Of a DNA stretch of 64,000 nt, positions 1 to 12,200 are shown piece by piece (the first letter of the stretch is position 1; each line of letters starts with the position of its first letter). Under the pieces are notes generated by a model. The model worked only from the letters and a program-made list of their open reading frames with translations. It made no database searches and was not told where the DNA came from. Source of the stretch: Castanea sativa (taxonomy: Eukaryota > Streptophyta > Magnoliopsida > Fagales > Fagaceae); contig NC_134015.1 of NCBI RefSeq assembly GCF_040712315.1, positions 49,259,964-49,323,963 on the forward strand, read 5' to 3'. The position numbers and the translations under genes are program-made.

Positions 1-128
1 GGTTTTATGCCGTGATATGGGGGCAAGCCCAAGAAGAGGTTGTGGTTGAACACCATCCAATTACTAGTAGCTATGAGTCATCCTCTCCTAATGCCCCTCT
101 TTTGCAGAACAAAGGCACTGAAGTGTAG
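1..128 (+). CDS. WAT1-related protein, last exon only (gene cut by window edge)
   Basis: This is the 3' end of a gene whose remainder lies left of the window. Reading from base 3 gives an open frame beginning FYAVIWGQAQEE and ending PLLQNKGTEV, with the stop TAG at 126-128. The last exons of the other two WAT1-like copies here have the same pattern: a final membrane helix ending in (Y/C)xVMWGK, then a charged cytosolic tail with an APLLQ or VPLLQ motif near the C-terminus (8263-8416 and 15281-15431). Family members are plant drug/metabolite-type (EamA) transporters of the WAT1/UMAMIT group, linked to amino-acid or auxin-related transport. The substrate of this one is unknown. It is the first member of a three-gene tandem array on the plus strand. 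The exon start cannot be seen. Confidence 0.8.
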   Translation, partial: FYAVIWGQAQEEVVVEHHPITSSYESSSPNAPLLQNKGTEV

Positions 129-1118
129 AAACCTTGCAAAAAATGTGAAGTTAGATTAAAGCCTTGCTGTGTTAGAAACTAAATACATCATTTTTTTTTT
201 TGTCAGCAGCATCAATTTTAGGAAGATACGTATTTGTTAAAATAACATTTGTTGGGTAAAGTAGAAGACAATTGTTCCATAAATACAGGCATGTAATTCT
301 CTAAAGGAGAAATTATGATAGAATGTTGCTTCATTAAAGTTGATGGGGTCACAAAACAAGATTCCCTCCATATTATTTGAAATAGAGAGTATCTATTTTA
401 CTGTAATGATTTATTTTTTCTTTTCTAATTTGACAATGGATAGAGTATCACTTTATTTAAAATTTTAGATAACATGACATTTGATATATCTTTAGATATG
501 TAATATTTAATATGAATCATAAAATTGATTTATTCAAAAGACAATTAAGACTCCTTAGTTGATTTTATAGCTAAATAAACAAATTATTAAATTAACCAAT
601 TATCAAGTATCGATTAGCACGAGTTAATCACCATAGATTAACAATCACCATATGAAAAGCAATAAAAATAAAGTAAAGAACTCAAACATATGGTGACGAG
701 TTGGAAAATCTAAAGATGCTTCAAAGGAAAAAAACCACTCTGAGGGTTCCTAAACCCTAAGAAGAAATTCAATAATAGAATTGAAGTTCACATACTAAAA
801 TAAACTCTTTATTATATACTTTAGCATGTAGAAACCTTATTGATGTGACCCAATGGTCAGCTCCTAGCTGCTTGAACTCTTTTACTAAATTTTTTTTCGT
901 GAACTGCATCCATGACTCAAAGAACCATCTTGAGGATTTGACCTCCACAACAAACATGTATTGGGATGCTTTATGGCTTCAACCTTGATCACCAATCAAA
1001 GACTTTATCTTTAGAGTTACTAAAAGCATCCGTTAGCATATTATTAATAGCAAATGGCATAAGTACTTCTACACCTATTTAAGGCTCCGTTTCGTTGACC
1101 ATTATTTGCTCTTATATA
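129..1118. other. Intergenic AT-rich DNA
   Basis: About 1 kb downstream of the WAT1 fragment. It holds T-runs and AT-rich sequence, presumably the 3' UTR and terminator of the first gene at its left end. No convincing coding sequence is seen on either strand. Confidence 0.6.
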
Positions 1119-1340
1119 GGGTCCGTTTGGATAAAATTTATTACTGAAAACATTGTAGTAAAATAATTTTTAAATATGTGAATAGTATTGCGGGACCCAT
1201 TTTTAATAAAAAGTTGTTGAAAAAGTGCGTGACAGTGCGCGTTTTGTCTCCTGCAGCAGAAAAAAAAAAAAAAAAAAAAAAAAAAGGAGAAAACGCAAAT
1301 AAGCAAAACACAACCACAATAGTCCGGATCCAAAAGGATA
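1119..1340 (+). mobile_element. MITE, family A copy 1
   Basis: Begins GGGTCCGTTTGGAT and ends with the inverted counterpart (GGATCCAAAAGGA). The body has the family hallmarks: ACTGAAAACA, GTAGTAAAATAATTTTTAAA, GCGGGACCCATTTTTAAT, then a GC-rich CAGTGCGCG stretch and a long A-run at 1261-1285. Five more copies occur at 11152, 59563, 60686, 61030 and 63022. It is short and non-coding with inverted ends. The TIR type (GGTCCGTTTGG) is hAT-like in appearance, but superfamily is not proven because no clear target duplication was found. Confidence 0.65.
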
Positions 1341-4300
1341 CACAGTCTTTCATGGAAGGCACATTTTCCAAGTCATCAGCTAACGTAATTAATTATTTCA
1401 TAATTAAAGAATCCCATTTGTCGAGAGTTTTGCTTTAGTTGATCGAGATTCAATCAAAGGTGAGTCAGGAGTCCAGAAACTTCCTTCTCTTGAGTTAGTT
1501 CTTGGACACTTGGTGTGCGTTTGGGAACAAATTAAAAAATCAGCTTATTTTATTGCTACTATTTATGGGCTTTATTGCACTTTTTGGTACTATTCATGAG
1601 TCATATTGTATTATTTCAGCTAACTTTTACCTTTATCTACACTTTCAGCACAAAATTTTCAGTTTTAGCAAAATAAACGGATCTTAAATAGACCCTTGAT
1701 CTTACTCTTTATGATGATTACAACTTGTGAGGGTCCTTTTTTGGACAGTATCCAAGCCCAAGTAGAAACAAGGATCCTGAGCCCTTTACTTGTTGTTTGG
1801 TGGACTAGGTTTAGTTCACTGCAGCTAAATGGGGGTTGATTACGAATCAAGTTGTATGCAAGTCACATAAATCTCCTCAAGGCAAAAATGTGATTCCTCC
1901 TAAGTAATAAAATATCATTATAAGTGTTTTAGTGTCATAAAATGACTATTTACTCTTACAAAATAAGTAAACTAAGTATTCATAATATTCACAATGAGAA
2001 GGAGATTGAAATAGAGTATTTGGGGCTTATCTTTTATTATGTGAACATTTAAGAGAACTCCTTCACTTGGTACCTTGAGCATAATATTGTGGTACCCCGG
2101 ACGTGATGTGGTGGTCCTAGGAGTACTAGGCCTGTAAGAACCCAGAATGCTGATTCTCTGAACTATACGATATTTCTCCATGCTTATTATGCAATAGAGT
2201 TTTGTCATTTCCCTGTACCTCTATAGGTCTTGCATAAGAACACACTATACAATACACATATCTTCAAATAATTGTTATTTTCTTAGATTAGGATATATAT
2301 TTTAATACATATACATATATGCAAATGAATTTCATGAGAATGATTTAGCTACGAGGATCTTGGTCCCAATTCTCACAGACTTAGTGGTTTTGCACAAGAC
2401 TTGTGGAATTTAGAACTCAAGTCTAAGTGGCTTTGCTTGGGCATTGCCTTCCAAGATAGTTAGGTGAGGAGGATTTTTGTGGAAGAGAGTGATATCTGAT
2501 GTGTGCATGTTTTGGCATATGTTTCTTTGGAGGCTAAGTGATATTTTGAATGATCTCAAGGATATGGGACAAATTCCTCCACCTTGGCTCTCTTATTTTG
2601 TTTCTTTATTTCTCTTCCTTGCTGGGCTGTTAATGCTCTAAGAATATATCTTTTGAAATCCTGAACTATCTCTCTGAATCCCCATTTTTCTCCCTTTCCC
2701 ATTTGTTGTGCCTTAGTGTTCCTTTTATAATTGGCATAGTCTGGTACCCTGGGCGAGGACGTCCTTGGTCTGCTGGGTAAAACCATGTCCTATGGAACCT
2801 AAAAATGTGCATTGGGCAGATGTTTAACTTATTTAGGCAATTATAACTCAAAAGGGGTATTTGACTTTAGCTATAAATGAAAGATTCCTTCTTGGAAAGT
2901 CTAATGAGTGGGTGGGCTACTCAATATACTTGATGAGAGCTTTAGTTGAAAATGACAATTGAGAGGAAATTGTGGAGAGGTGTCATGCACATGAGGAAAT
3001 TGAGTTTTTCATTAGTTCATGCATTCCAAGCAAATATATGAACCAAGGGAAAGCTTCTAGATCCTCATTTCACCAGAAATCACTCCCCTACCGACCAAAC
3101 CACTTCTCCATTACTATTCACTCAGGATCCCACGGACTTGGACCATGGGTCACAAAGAAAATACCTATTTTGCTGGATTTTTAATGGCTTTTTTGCTGGA
3201 AATCTGAACATATATCTTGGTTTTCCCACATGCTAGCCAAGGTCCTCTTCTCAAGATTCAAAAGAACACATCAAGGTCCTAGGGCCTTGATGCTCTTTTT
3301 GCTACATATCCTCTAACCGAGATCCTTGCTGCATGTCCTCTAACCGAGATCCTCTTCTTTTTTCTTTATTATTATTATTATTTCTTTCTTTTTTCTTCTT
3401 TTTGGGATTTTGGGCCTTCATGGTCCTTCTTAACTTCATGAATTGAGTATTCTTTTGTTAAGGTCCATGGTCTTTCCTTACTTTTTATGAAATGGACTTT
3501 CTTGTGAAATTTTGGTCCTCAACACAACTTGAACAATTATAAAAGTTATGGAACTTGCCAACTCTAATCCTAACAACCTCTCCCTTTAGGAAGGTAAGTG
3601 GAGTGTTTGTAAATATTGCTCAGGTAATTTAGGTAATAAAGATTTTGTGAGTCATTGATTGTATTTAACTTTTCCTTGTTTTTAGTGGTTTTTCTTTGAG
3701 ACTATTTGTATCCGAATACAACAAATAGTGGTTATTCCATTGAAAAGATTTTCCTTCTTTTTTTTTCTTTTTTTTTTTTCACTTCATAACCAAATCATTG
3801 TGCGACTATCTTTATTGCCTTGATTGATTTAGTTTACTGTATAAACTATAAATTGTAGTTATTTATGTTAATATGCAAGATTAATAATAAATTATTGTGA
3901 TTAATTGATTAATTTCTTATTTATGAAAGGTTAATTATGTAAGGGTCTTGATGAATTTTTTTAACAATTAATATAACATCTATATATCCACGGTCGGTTC
4001 AGTAACCACAAGTTCCAATGATGGAGCCAATATCATTGTTGTTGTTATTGTTGTTGTTGTTTTTTTCTAAAAATCCTACTAATAACTGTTGTCTTTTTTG
4101 CTGAGATACTAATAACTATTGTCAGCCACGATCAACAATCAACAATCAACAAATTATAGAAAAATCTAATATACTATATCTAAGAAATTGTATTTATTCC
4201 TGTATAAAAAAGGAGGTTTGCATTTTACACGTTAATATATACTTACAAAATTTTTAAAATTACATTGTACTAGCAATGTAAAATTTACATTATAAACTTA

Positions 4301-4434
4301 TCGTACACATTTTTTTATGGATTATTTTACACATTTATTTAGTTTATAATATAGCTTCTCAAAAAAAAAGAAAAGTTTATAATATAAATTTTTTATAATT
4401 AGTACAATGTAAACCTAAAATTGTCTCTATATAA
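1341..4434. other. Intergenic DNA with possible old transposon pieces
   Basis: No gene is seen. A MITE-like unit lies at about 1515-1687. It begins GTTTGGGAACAAAT and ends AAACGGATCTT, and resembles the unit at 13667-13825. At about 3300-3350 a phrase built on CCTCTAACCGAGATCC occurs twice. The 2000-3500 stretch is less AT-rich than its flanks and may be an eroded retroelement, but no reading frame or LTR pair supports that. Confidence 0.4.
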
Positions 4435-4840
4435 TCTCTATATATTAAGATGATTCAGAAAGTTATTTATGTCTTTAGAAATGTCAAAAATATCCCTAAA
4501 CTAATTAATTAATCCTTATTCTTAAAAAATAAAAAATAAGATTAAAATTGTAATTCAACAAAATTAAAAAAAAAACTACAAGAAAAACTTTTTTCCCTAA
4601 AAATTAACACACTCTCTATTTAAATATATCTTACGCACGTTTAATACATTTTTTCCTAGAAACTAGTATACACTAAACCCATCTATTTACTATATTTCAA
4701 ATCCTAAATTTTAGTTTCTTAAAAATCTCTTCATGTGTCATCTCACTAACAATTGATAAATTCAAATTGAAAAATTACATTAAACTCAAAATAAAATAAA
4801 AGGCATCTTTGCACATGCGAAGCGTGTGTAATGCAACTAA
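4435..4840 (+). mobile_element. Short non-autonomous Helitron
   Basis: The ends match plant Helitron rules. It starts with TC (TCTCTATATATTAAGATGA, after an A). It ends in CTAA (CTRR type) followed by T. A GC-richer hairpin sits just inside the 3' end: CACATGC, short loop, GCGTGTG at about 4812-4829. Insertion between A and T without target duplication is typical. The 406-bp body is AT-rich and non-coding, so it would depend on a Rep/helicase encoded elsewhere. The minus-strand element at 24440-24778 has the same architecture. Confidence 0.65.
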
Positions 4841-4876
<36 letters not shown>

Positions 4877-5375
4877 ATAATACTGTTAACTTTTATTACG
4901 AACAAAATAAATTCAACAAATCTCAAGAGACTTAAGATTGAAATTTTCCTTATTTTTTAGAGTAATGCTAGTATCACAAAAAATAACACAATTTTGTACT
5001 ACAACTCACCACATGATGAGTTGTGACTGGCAAATGTATGTCCCTATATGACCCACTAACACTCTTTCACCAATTACAACACATAGAACAAAATTGTGTC
5101 AATTTTGGTGGTACTAGCATTACTCCATTTTCTAAGTTACATTTCTGCCTATCCTTTGGTAATAAATTATCAAATGCCCCTCTCAATCTCATTATTCCAA
5201 AAGAGATGCCTCAATCGTTGAAGGCGTTGGGCGGTTTATTATTATACAATATTTTGTTTGATTGGTGAGCGCAGCCAAGAGCCAACCAACGCGGAGGCTT
5301 AAGTTAAGGGGGCGAACATGACACAAATAAGTGAGGAGTTTGGAGACTTTGACATTGGTCTCTGAACTGTTTCTA
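4841..5375. other. TG/TA microsatellite and WAT1 gene upstream region
   Basis: A TG repeat passes into a TA repeat at about 4842-4876, directly abutting the Helitron 3' end. The rest is the presumed promoter of the WAT1-like gene. A TATA-like ATTATACAATATT lies near 5240, about 170 bp upstream of the start codon, but I cannot place the transcription start. Confidence 0.5.
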
Positions 5376-5408
<33 letters not shown>

Positions 5409-5410
5409 GA
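5376..5410 (+). repeat. CT then CA microsatellite in the 5' leader
   Basis: A pure CT run continues into a CA run that ends two bases before the ATG at 5413. Pyrimidine-rich leaders are common in plant genes. A second CT run sits just after the exon 1 donor (about 5598-5622). The decayed third copy has GA and CT runs in matching places (10519-10557, 10944-10975), so the repeats predate the duplication or arise readily at these sites. Confidence 0.7.
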
Positions 5411-5412
5411 AA

Positions 5413-8400
5413 ATGGGAATGGGAAAGGTAGCTCTGCCATTTGTGGGCATGGTGATGGCAGAGTTTGCCCAAGTTGGTCTAATGATAGTTGGCAAAGAAG
5501 CCATGTCTAAGGGTATGAGCAACTTGGTCTTCATCTTCTACTCCAACGCCTTTGCCTCTCTCATCCTTCTCCCCTCTGCCCTTCTCTTCCACAGGTTCTC
5601 TCTCTCTCTCTCTCTCTCTCTGAAACACCCTCTACCGCTTTTTCTTTATATGTATGTAAAAAAAAACCAATTCTTTTGCTTTTGTTTTCAATCTTAGCAG
5701 ATCACAACCACAGCGTCCTCAGCTTTCTTTCCACATTCTTTGTGGGTTCTTCTTGCTTGGCCTTATTGGGTGAGTTATTACTTATAATTCCTGCTTCACT
5801 GTGAAAATTACTTCGTGGGTTTGTTTATGTTTGATTCAATTTCTGTTGCTTTGTGTTTTTTAATCCATGTCACGTAATGGGTGGATTTGTTATTTGGGGT
5901 TTGATTGGTTTTAGCATTAATTTTTTTTACAGTTTTCTTGTGCAGGCTTTTGGGTATGCTGGGATTTTGTATAGCTCTCCTACGCTTGCAACGGCCATTC
6001 TCAACCTTATCCCAGCTTTTACCTTCATTCTGGCCATTACTTTCAGGTCAATCTTATTGCACACTTTGAATTCTGACCACATTCTATTGTGAATTATACC
6101 CCACATACGTTTCCATTGTTTACTGATGAGAATCAGTTTAGATAATTATTGAGACTAATGACTAATAAGTCTGATTTGAAAAAGTAGGTCTATACTTAAT
6201 GGTAAAATATTCACTTATTCAGTAAAGAGATTGAACCCTGTAATTATTAGATTGAGTATAACAAGTTTGGAGTGGTAATGAACTTTCTGGTGATTTTAAT
6301 CATCATGTTTAACAAAATTATTGGTCTTAATTTTTCCTCTCCGCTTGTTGATGCTTGAGAATTTTATTTTTTTAATTTTTAATTTCTTTTTCCCATGAAG
6401 TGATAATTAATAAAGAGTGGATAAAATGTGGTTGCTGAATTTTTGTTTCCTGTTTGTTTCGGCATAATTTTAATACGCAAAAAAGAGGACCACAGGTCCA
6501 CAGTCTAATTAGATATAAACAACATTTTCTTTTATTGGTAAGTTATAAAACTAGTGGGTCTTGAATCCATGACTTCACCCTCCACCTTGCTCTAACAAAG
6601 AGAGGAGGTGCTAATTGAGACTTTGAGCTGAAGCCCACTTTACCTTCACCCTTCTGTCTCCCTCTTGGATTCCTTGGGATTAATTGTGACATTTCCCTTT
6701 TGGCTCAAGATGGTAAGGTTGGTCTTGGAGTTGTTACTGACCATTGTAACTGTGTTATTGGTGGTAGTGACATGAATACTGTATCTAGCTCTTTGTCTAC
6801 GTTGACTTTTCAGTAGAGAGACTGAGAGAGTCATTACGATTTGCTTATTTTGTTAATGGCTCTTCACCTGTGTTTCTTATGATATCAATGGCAATTTGAT
6901 ATTTGTTTTGCCTTGTTCCCTGCTAAATGAAATATGTGTTATGGAGATTGAGGTAACACCTTTCTTTTTTAATCTGTCATTGAAATAATGCTATATTCCA
7001 AGGTTCTCCAGTAAAGAACCAGTTTTACAAATTGTGTAGCTCAATCTTGTGGGCAAAGAAAATGTTAGCAGAGTGGGTTTCTCTCAATCCATCTTTTTCA
7101 CTTTCGGGTTGTCTTGGCATTGTTCCTCTCCCCTCTCTCACCCCCCCCCCCCCACCGGGCGCCCCCTGCGCTCCCCAGACTAGGCAAAACAGTTTTATTT
7201 CACATCTTTACCTAATTTGTATAAATGTGCTTAGTTTAAGGCTGAAAAGTAGAGTTTTGAAACACTAGTAGACTGAAAAATGCTGCTTGGAATAAGATAT
7301 TTATTTTTATAAGTGTTTCTTATTATTGATTCAACTGGGTTGTTTCAGGATGGAGAAACTAGATTGGAGAAGCTCCAATAGCCAAGCTAAAATCATTGGA
7401 ACCATTATCTCAATTTCAGGGGCATTTGTTGTGACTTTATACAAGGGCCTTCCCCTGCTGATGACACCCTTACATTCAAACTCATCTCATAAACTTCTTG
7501 TGCAAATGTCAAACTGGGTCATTGGAGGATTACTCCTGGCAGCTGATGCTATGATGGCTTCAGCATGGCTTATTTTGCAGGTGAAGTCCCAAAAAAGCGC
7601 CAAGATACTTGGAAACCATTAGAAAATGAGAACAAGTTACAATGCTCCGTTTTCTATGTTTCAGGCATGGATGCTTAAGAAATATCCAGCAGAGCTGATT
7701 GTAGTCTTTTTCTACTGCTTCTTTGTGGCCATTCAATCTGCAGTGGTCTCTTTGGTTGTGGAAAGAGACATAAGTTCTTGGAGTCTACAACCTAATACGA
7801 GGTTGATTGCTGTTCTATATTCGGTAATTAGATAAAAATTCCCATCATGATTTACCTACTGAATCTGCATGATTTTTGTTTTTTTTTTTCTTATGCTGGA
7901 AGAATCTACTTGATTTTTTAAATTTAACATAAGTAACTTTCATTTTAAGTGTAGGCAGTATTTGGTTCAGCATTCCAAGTTGGCATTTCTGCATGGTGCC
8001 TGCACAAGACAGGGCCCCTTTTTGTTGCTATGTTCAAGCCTGTGGGGATTGTCATTTCAGTTTTTATAGGTGTTATCTTCTTAGGAGATACTTTCTATCT
8101 TGGAAGGTGGGAAGTATATCATTCCTTCTTTCTTTTTTCTGTATGCTACCTTTTGACTGATCATGCAATTGAGTATCATCGTTCCTACCTTGTTTCTAAT
8201 TATTATTTGTAATGGAATGCCAAATTACTTATTAGTCCCACCTTATTTTAAATTTTCTGCAGTCTGATTGGAGCAATTCTGATTGTCGTCGGATTTTATT
8301 GTGTGATGTGGGGAAAGGCCAAAGAACAGAGGATGGGTGAGGAAACTAGGATAAGTGGCTTGGAGTCAAGCAAAGAAAAGGTTCCTCTCTTGCAAAACAG

Positions 8401-8416
8401 TAATGAAGAAATATAG
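5413..8416 (+). CDS. WAT1-related (UMAMIT/EamA) transporter, complete
   Basis: A multi-pass membrane protein of the plant drug/metabolite transporter superfamily, probably exporting or facilitating an amino acid or small metabolite across the plasma or vacuolar membrane; the substrate is unknown. Exons by splice logic: 5413-5594, 5701-5769, 5933-6046, 7349-7580, 7665-7823, 7955-8106, 8263-8416. They join in phase with GT-AG borders to 1062 nt (353 residues plus stop), the normal family length. The start is the first ATG after the CT/CA leader, giving MGMGKVALPFVGM. Family landmarks are GYAGILYSSPTLATAI and NLIPAFTFILA in the first EamA half, RMEKLDWR at the exon 3/4 join, and HKTGPLFVAMFKPVGIV and GDTFYLG in the second half. 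The charged tail ends with VPLLQ. I expect about ten membrane helices. Intron 3 (6047-7348) is the longest and holds a C-run near 7141-7153. No disabling lesion was seen. Confidence 0.9.
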
Positions 8417-10510
8417 AAGTTTTGTCAATCAAATCAAAGCAAAAGGTCCCTCCTGCCTACCAAAACAGGTAATCTCAACTGCCATTGTCTTGGAAGATTA
8501 TGAAAATATATCTAAAAAGTTATTGTTGGAAGCTGCTCTTTCATTGATTCTATTTCCCCGCTCACCCTTGCATTAATTTCAAACATGGCGTTTTGAGGTT
8601 AATATGAGCATCATTTTTGCTCCAGGACAGTATACATCACCCTAAGTGATGCAGGAAACAATGGGCCTAAGGCCAGCCCTTGATCTTGAGCCTTGGCTCA
8701 GCTGCCATGATTTAGGTAAAACTAAATTGACCTTTTTCTTTATAGAACAAGATAAACTCAAGGCTGCTTGGTTTTTCGAAAGATATTGAATAGAAACATT
8801 GTATTTCGTTTGACATTTGGAGTTTGGTATAGACATTTAGTGTGCTAAAGAAAAATTTAGCCATCAAGTTCATCTTAATTCAACATTTCCACCCCTTTTT
8901 TTCCTGACTTAGTTTGACAGTTATAGTATCAAGAAAACCTAAAAACTATTCTCAAATGTGAATTTTGGAGGGGTGATAATCCTGCTTCTATTTAGATGGC
9001 CAGTGCTTCTATTTCTGATTCAAGATAATATTCATAAACACAGTCATATGAATAAATGGTTTGAACATAGCTGCAAATTGAAAGTGTTGAACTGCATCTC
9101 TAGGGGAAGAATTTTTTTTTTTGTGCCCCTTGCAACCGTTAAAAGCCAGTGCATCATTTTTTTCATTTGATTGAACCTCAATTAATGACCAAGAGACGAC
9201 ATACATCTTAGCTTCTCTGTGAATGAAGAGGCCACTTTAATACTTGACTTTTATCCTATAAAACTGCTTCAATATTCAGACCAAAAAGAAAAAAAATAGA
9301 AGACTACTGATATATTTATCATATGATTAGTCGTACTCTTTTCATTAACTTTTCCCATGTCAATGCATCAATATTGTATTCTAGTTTTCTTTTCTTCTTT
9401 TATTTTTAAATGAAATAATCAAAGGCAATCATATGGAGGTTTTTATTTGGTAGTATGCTTAAATTGTTTTATAAGTAATATAGTCTTGCCTAAACCTGAA
9501 GGGAGGAAGAAGTCCATGGAGCCTATGTGATGTGCAATAACAGTTTGTTGTCAATGTGATGTGGAGTCATAAACATGGAAGGCACAACCATAGACATGAG
9601 CATGGGCTGAAAGTTGAGTTTGTGGGGTCAGAACTAATTCCTAGATCCACATCTTATGGAAACTGCAGCATCACCTTACAAAGCCAATGGTTAATGTGCG
9701 TGCTTCTTCCCTGTATAATAATATAGTGAAATCAGACTTTTGGCCTTTGGTCGCAGTAGTTTATGCCCTCTCTTTGTTAGGGAGATCAAAAATCTCAGGC
9801 CTTAGTTGGTGCAGCTATATTGTACTGTTGACTTAGCTTTTATTTATGGCTTTTGTTCATAAATGTCCCAAGGGCAAGTTAATGCACATTTTGAGAAGCA
9901 CAAACAACCTCCTTGAATTTTGAATTATTGACATATCCTACCTTAAAAATGTCCTAAAAGTTTTTTTTTTTTTTTTCAATTTGATAATTACAATAAGGGA
10001 GAGAGATTTAAACCATACAAACTGTCCTTAAAATTTCATTTACAATTTTTGGGCCATAGGGGTTGATTTATTATTAAATTATATTTAGTTTAACTAATAA
10101 AATTTCTTATCGTCAAATAAGAGACTTAGGGTTCAAACTCCATCTATACCAAAAACCAATTAATATCTTAACATTATGGAGCGAACATCATTGGTTAAAA
10201 TTGTATTGTTTATATAAAAAATACTTAAGCAAATAATAATAAACTCTAAAACAAAATAATTAGACAAAGGGACAAACGAAACTTGAACATGTGCCCAAGT
10301 TTTTCTCAGTAAAACTTTTTTTCTTTTTTTTTTGGATTTAAAAAATCTACTCCACGTCTTTTTCCCTCCATATTTTAGAGGTTGAGAGACTAGAGACATC
10401 CGAGTAGCTTTTTCACAACAAAAGTAGCTTCACCACTTTGTGAAGGGCTAATCAACCCCTCACCCCTAGGTCTCTATCCCTATCCCCACATTATAGAAGT
10501 CACCATAAAT
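8417..10510. other. Spacer between WAT1-like genes
   Basis: Presumed 3' UTR of the complete WAT1-like gene, followed by AT-rich DNA with poly-T and poly-A runs (9962-9976 and 10318-10332). I see no gene, tRNA or transposon with clear ends here. Confidence 0.55.
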
Positions 10511-10511
10511 A

Positions 10512-10518
<7 letters not shown>

Positions 10519-10557
<39 letters not shown>
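10519..10557 (+). repeat. GA microsatellite at the 5' end of the decayed WAT1 copy
   Basis: About 19 GA units directly after ATGTGTGT at 10511. If the ATG at 10511 were used, the protein would start with an Arg-Glu repeat. That is unlike the family, so I treat the run as leader sequence. Confidence 0.8.
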
Positions 10558-10559
<2 letters not shown>

Positions 10560-10940
10560 ATTCCAAGACGTGGGTGAGGGCTGTACTACTTGAGGAAGTA
10601 GTGCCTTTCATAAAGATGGTTACTATGGAAGGTTGCACCATAGGATTGACAATTTTGGCTAAAACAGCCATGACAAATGGGATGAGCCCTTTCGTATTTG
10701 TTGTCTATACCAATGCTTTTTCCTCCATCGTTCTCCTCTTCCCTTATTCCTTCATATTTCACTGCTGGGATAGGTTTTGTTCTCTCTTCTTTATTATCTT
10801 CTTCTTATTCTTGACATAATACCAAGACTTCCTTTTCATCTTGCTCATCTTTTATTTCTCTTAACAGAACAGAACAACAATAACTCTTCACCTTTCCTCT
10901 ACTCTTGCGACTCTTCTTCCTCGGTTTAACAGGGTTTGTA

Positions 10941-10977
<37 letters not shown>

Positions 10978-11151
10978 GCACATACACACACGGGCCTGAC
11001 ACAGTGCAGCCCAAAGGTATTAATGGCTGATGGACCTAACCTACTGAGTTGCATCTGTTTTTGAGTAGCCTATAGAATCATTTTAGGACACTCTTTAGGG
11101 TGGTGCCTAGCTGTAGAAAGTTAGTGTGACTCATTAGACATGCAAGTCTAA

Positions 11152-11397
11152 GGGTCCGTTTGGATAGAACTTATTGCTGAAAACTGAAAATTGAAAACAC
11201 TGTAGCAAAATAATTTTTAAATGTGTAAATAGTACTGCGGGACCCATTTTTAATAAAAAATTGTTAAAAACGTACATGAACAGTGCGTGCGCACTGCGCG
11301 CACAGTGCGCGCTGTCCCCCCGCAGCAGAAGAAAAAAAAAAAAAAAAAAACAAAACGCAGACGCAAAACGCATAAGCTGGATCCAAACTCCACCTAA
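11152..11397 (+). mobile_element. MITE, family A copy 2, in intron 2 of the decayed WAT1 copy
   Basis: Starts GGGTCCGTTTGGATAGAAC and ends near GGATCCAAACTCCAC. It contains the family core (AACACTGTAGCAAAATAAT, GCGGGACCCATTTTTAAT) and a GC-rich CAGTGCGCGC hairpin-like stretch at about 11281-11312. CTAAG occurs on both outer sides, a possible target duplication. It is non-coding. Confidence 0.7.
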
Positions 11398-11924
11398 GAG
11401 TTGTGAATTTAAGTAGTGACAAATCTTTTAGTGCCCGAATGATCCCATACTATAACGCAATACGAGAGTTTAAGTGATATAGGGGCAGTGATCACACCTG
11501 CGAACTCCTTCTTTAGATTTTTTAAAAAAAAACAAAGAATCATTTTCTGGTTAACAACTTAACATATATTATATAATAAATTTGGAGATTAAAAAAAATA
11601 AATGGTTTCAAAAATAATTGTTAACTTAACTAGTAAATTTTTTATTAACAAATATAATCTTGCTATACTATAATTTTTTTTAGACTATAATTTTTTATAT
11701 GCTAAAATGCAAAATTCATCATTTTAAGTTTCATTTTTTTGTCATTTCAATTTTTTAAGTTTCAATTATATTCAATTCACTCCTCCATTTACTCTCCGTT
11801 AAATTACACCGTTAAATTAGCCAAAACACTTTAGTTAATATTTAATTTTAATTTCTGAATTTGATAAAAAAACTTTTCTTTAAATAAATTATAAAAAAAA
11901 AAAATACTAAATAAACCCAGACGG

Positions 11925-12200
11925 CAGAGATAGAGAGGAAGAGGGAACGAGAGGGAGAAAGAGGGATCGAGAGGAAGACGGCGGCTGTGCTCTGTCCAGT
12001 GGTGTCCTCGGCTTCACTCCGATGCTTCAGGAGGCGGCTCCGGCCACTACCACTTGCTGCCTTCTTGTCATCAGAATCCATTCCTAGTGCCTTAGCTATC
12101 AAATACGTGCTCCCAGTTCTACTAGTTTTGCCTTTGCCAACTTTGCTTCTGAAACGTGAGGCTGGTCGAAAGGTTCTTGGTTCAAATCAAGAATGATTAC
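11925..12200. other. GC-rich gene-like fragment of unknown origin
   Basis: A GC-rich island within AT-rich intron DNA. A purine-rich leader (11930-11980) leads to open frames on both strands. The plus-strand frame at 11987-12196 begins MLCPVVSSASLRCFRRRLR. The minus-strand frame is rich in Lys, Ser and Gly. I do not recognise either. It may be a captured first exon or 5' UTR carried by a transposon, or a retro-fragment. No boundary or target duplication was found. Confidence 0.35.

Noticed and set aside
5192..5440. Minus-strand frame opposite the WAT1 start with Arg-Glu repeats
   Set aside because: Shadow of the CT/CA microsatellite in the leader of the WAT1-like gene.
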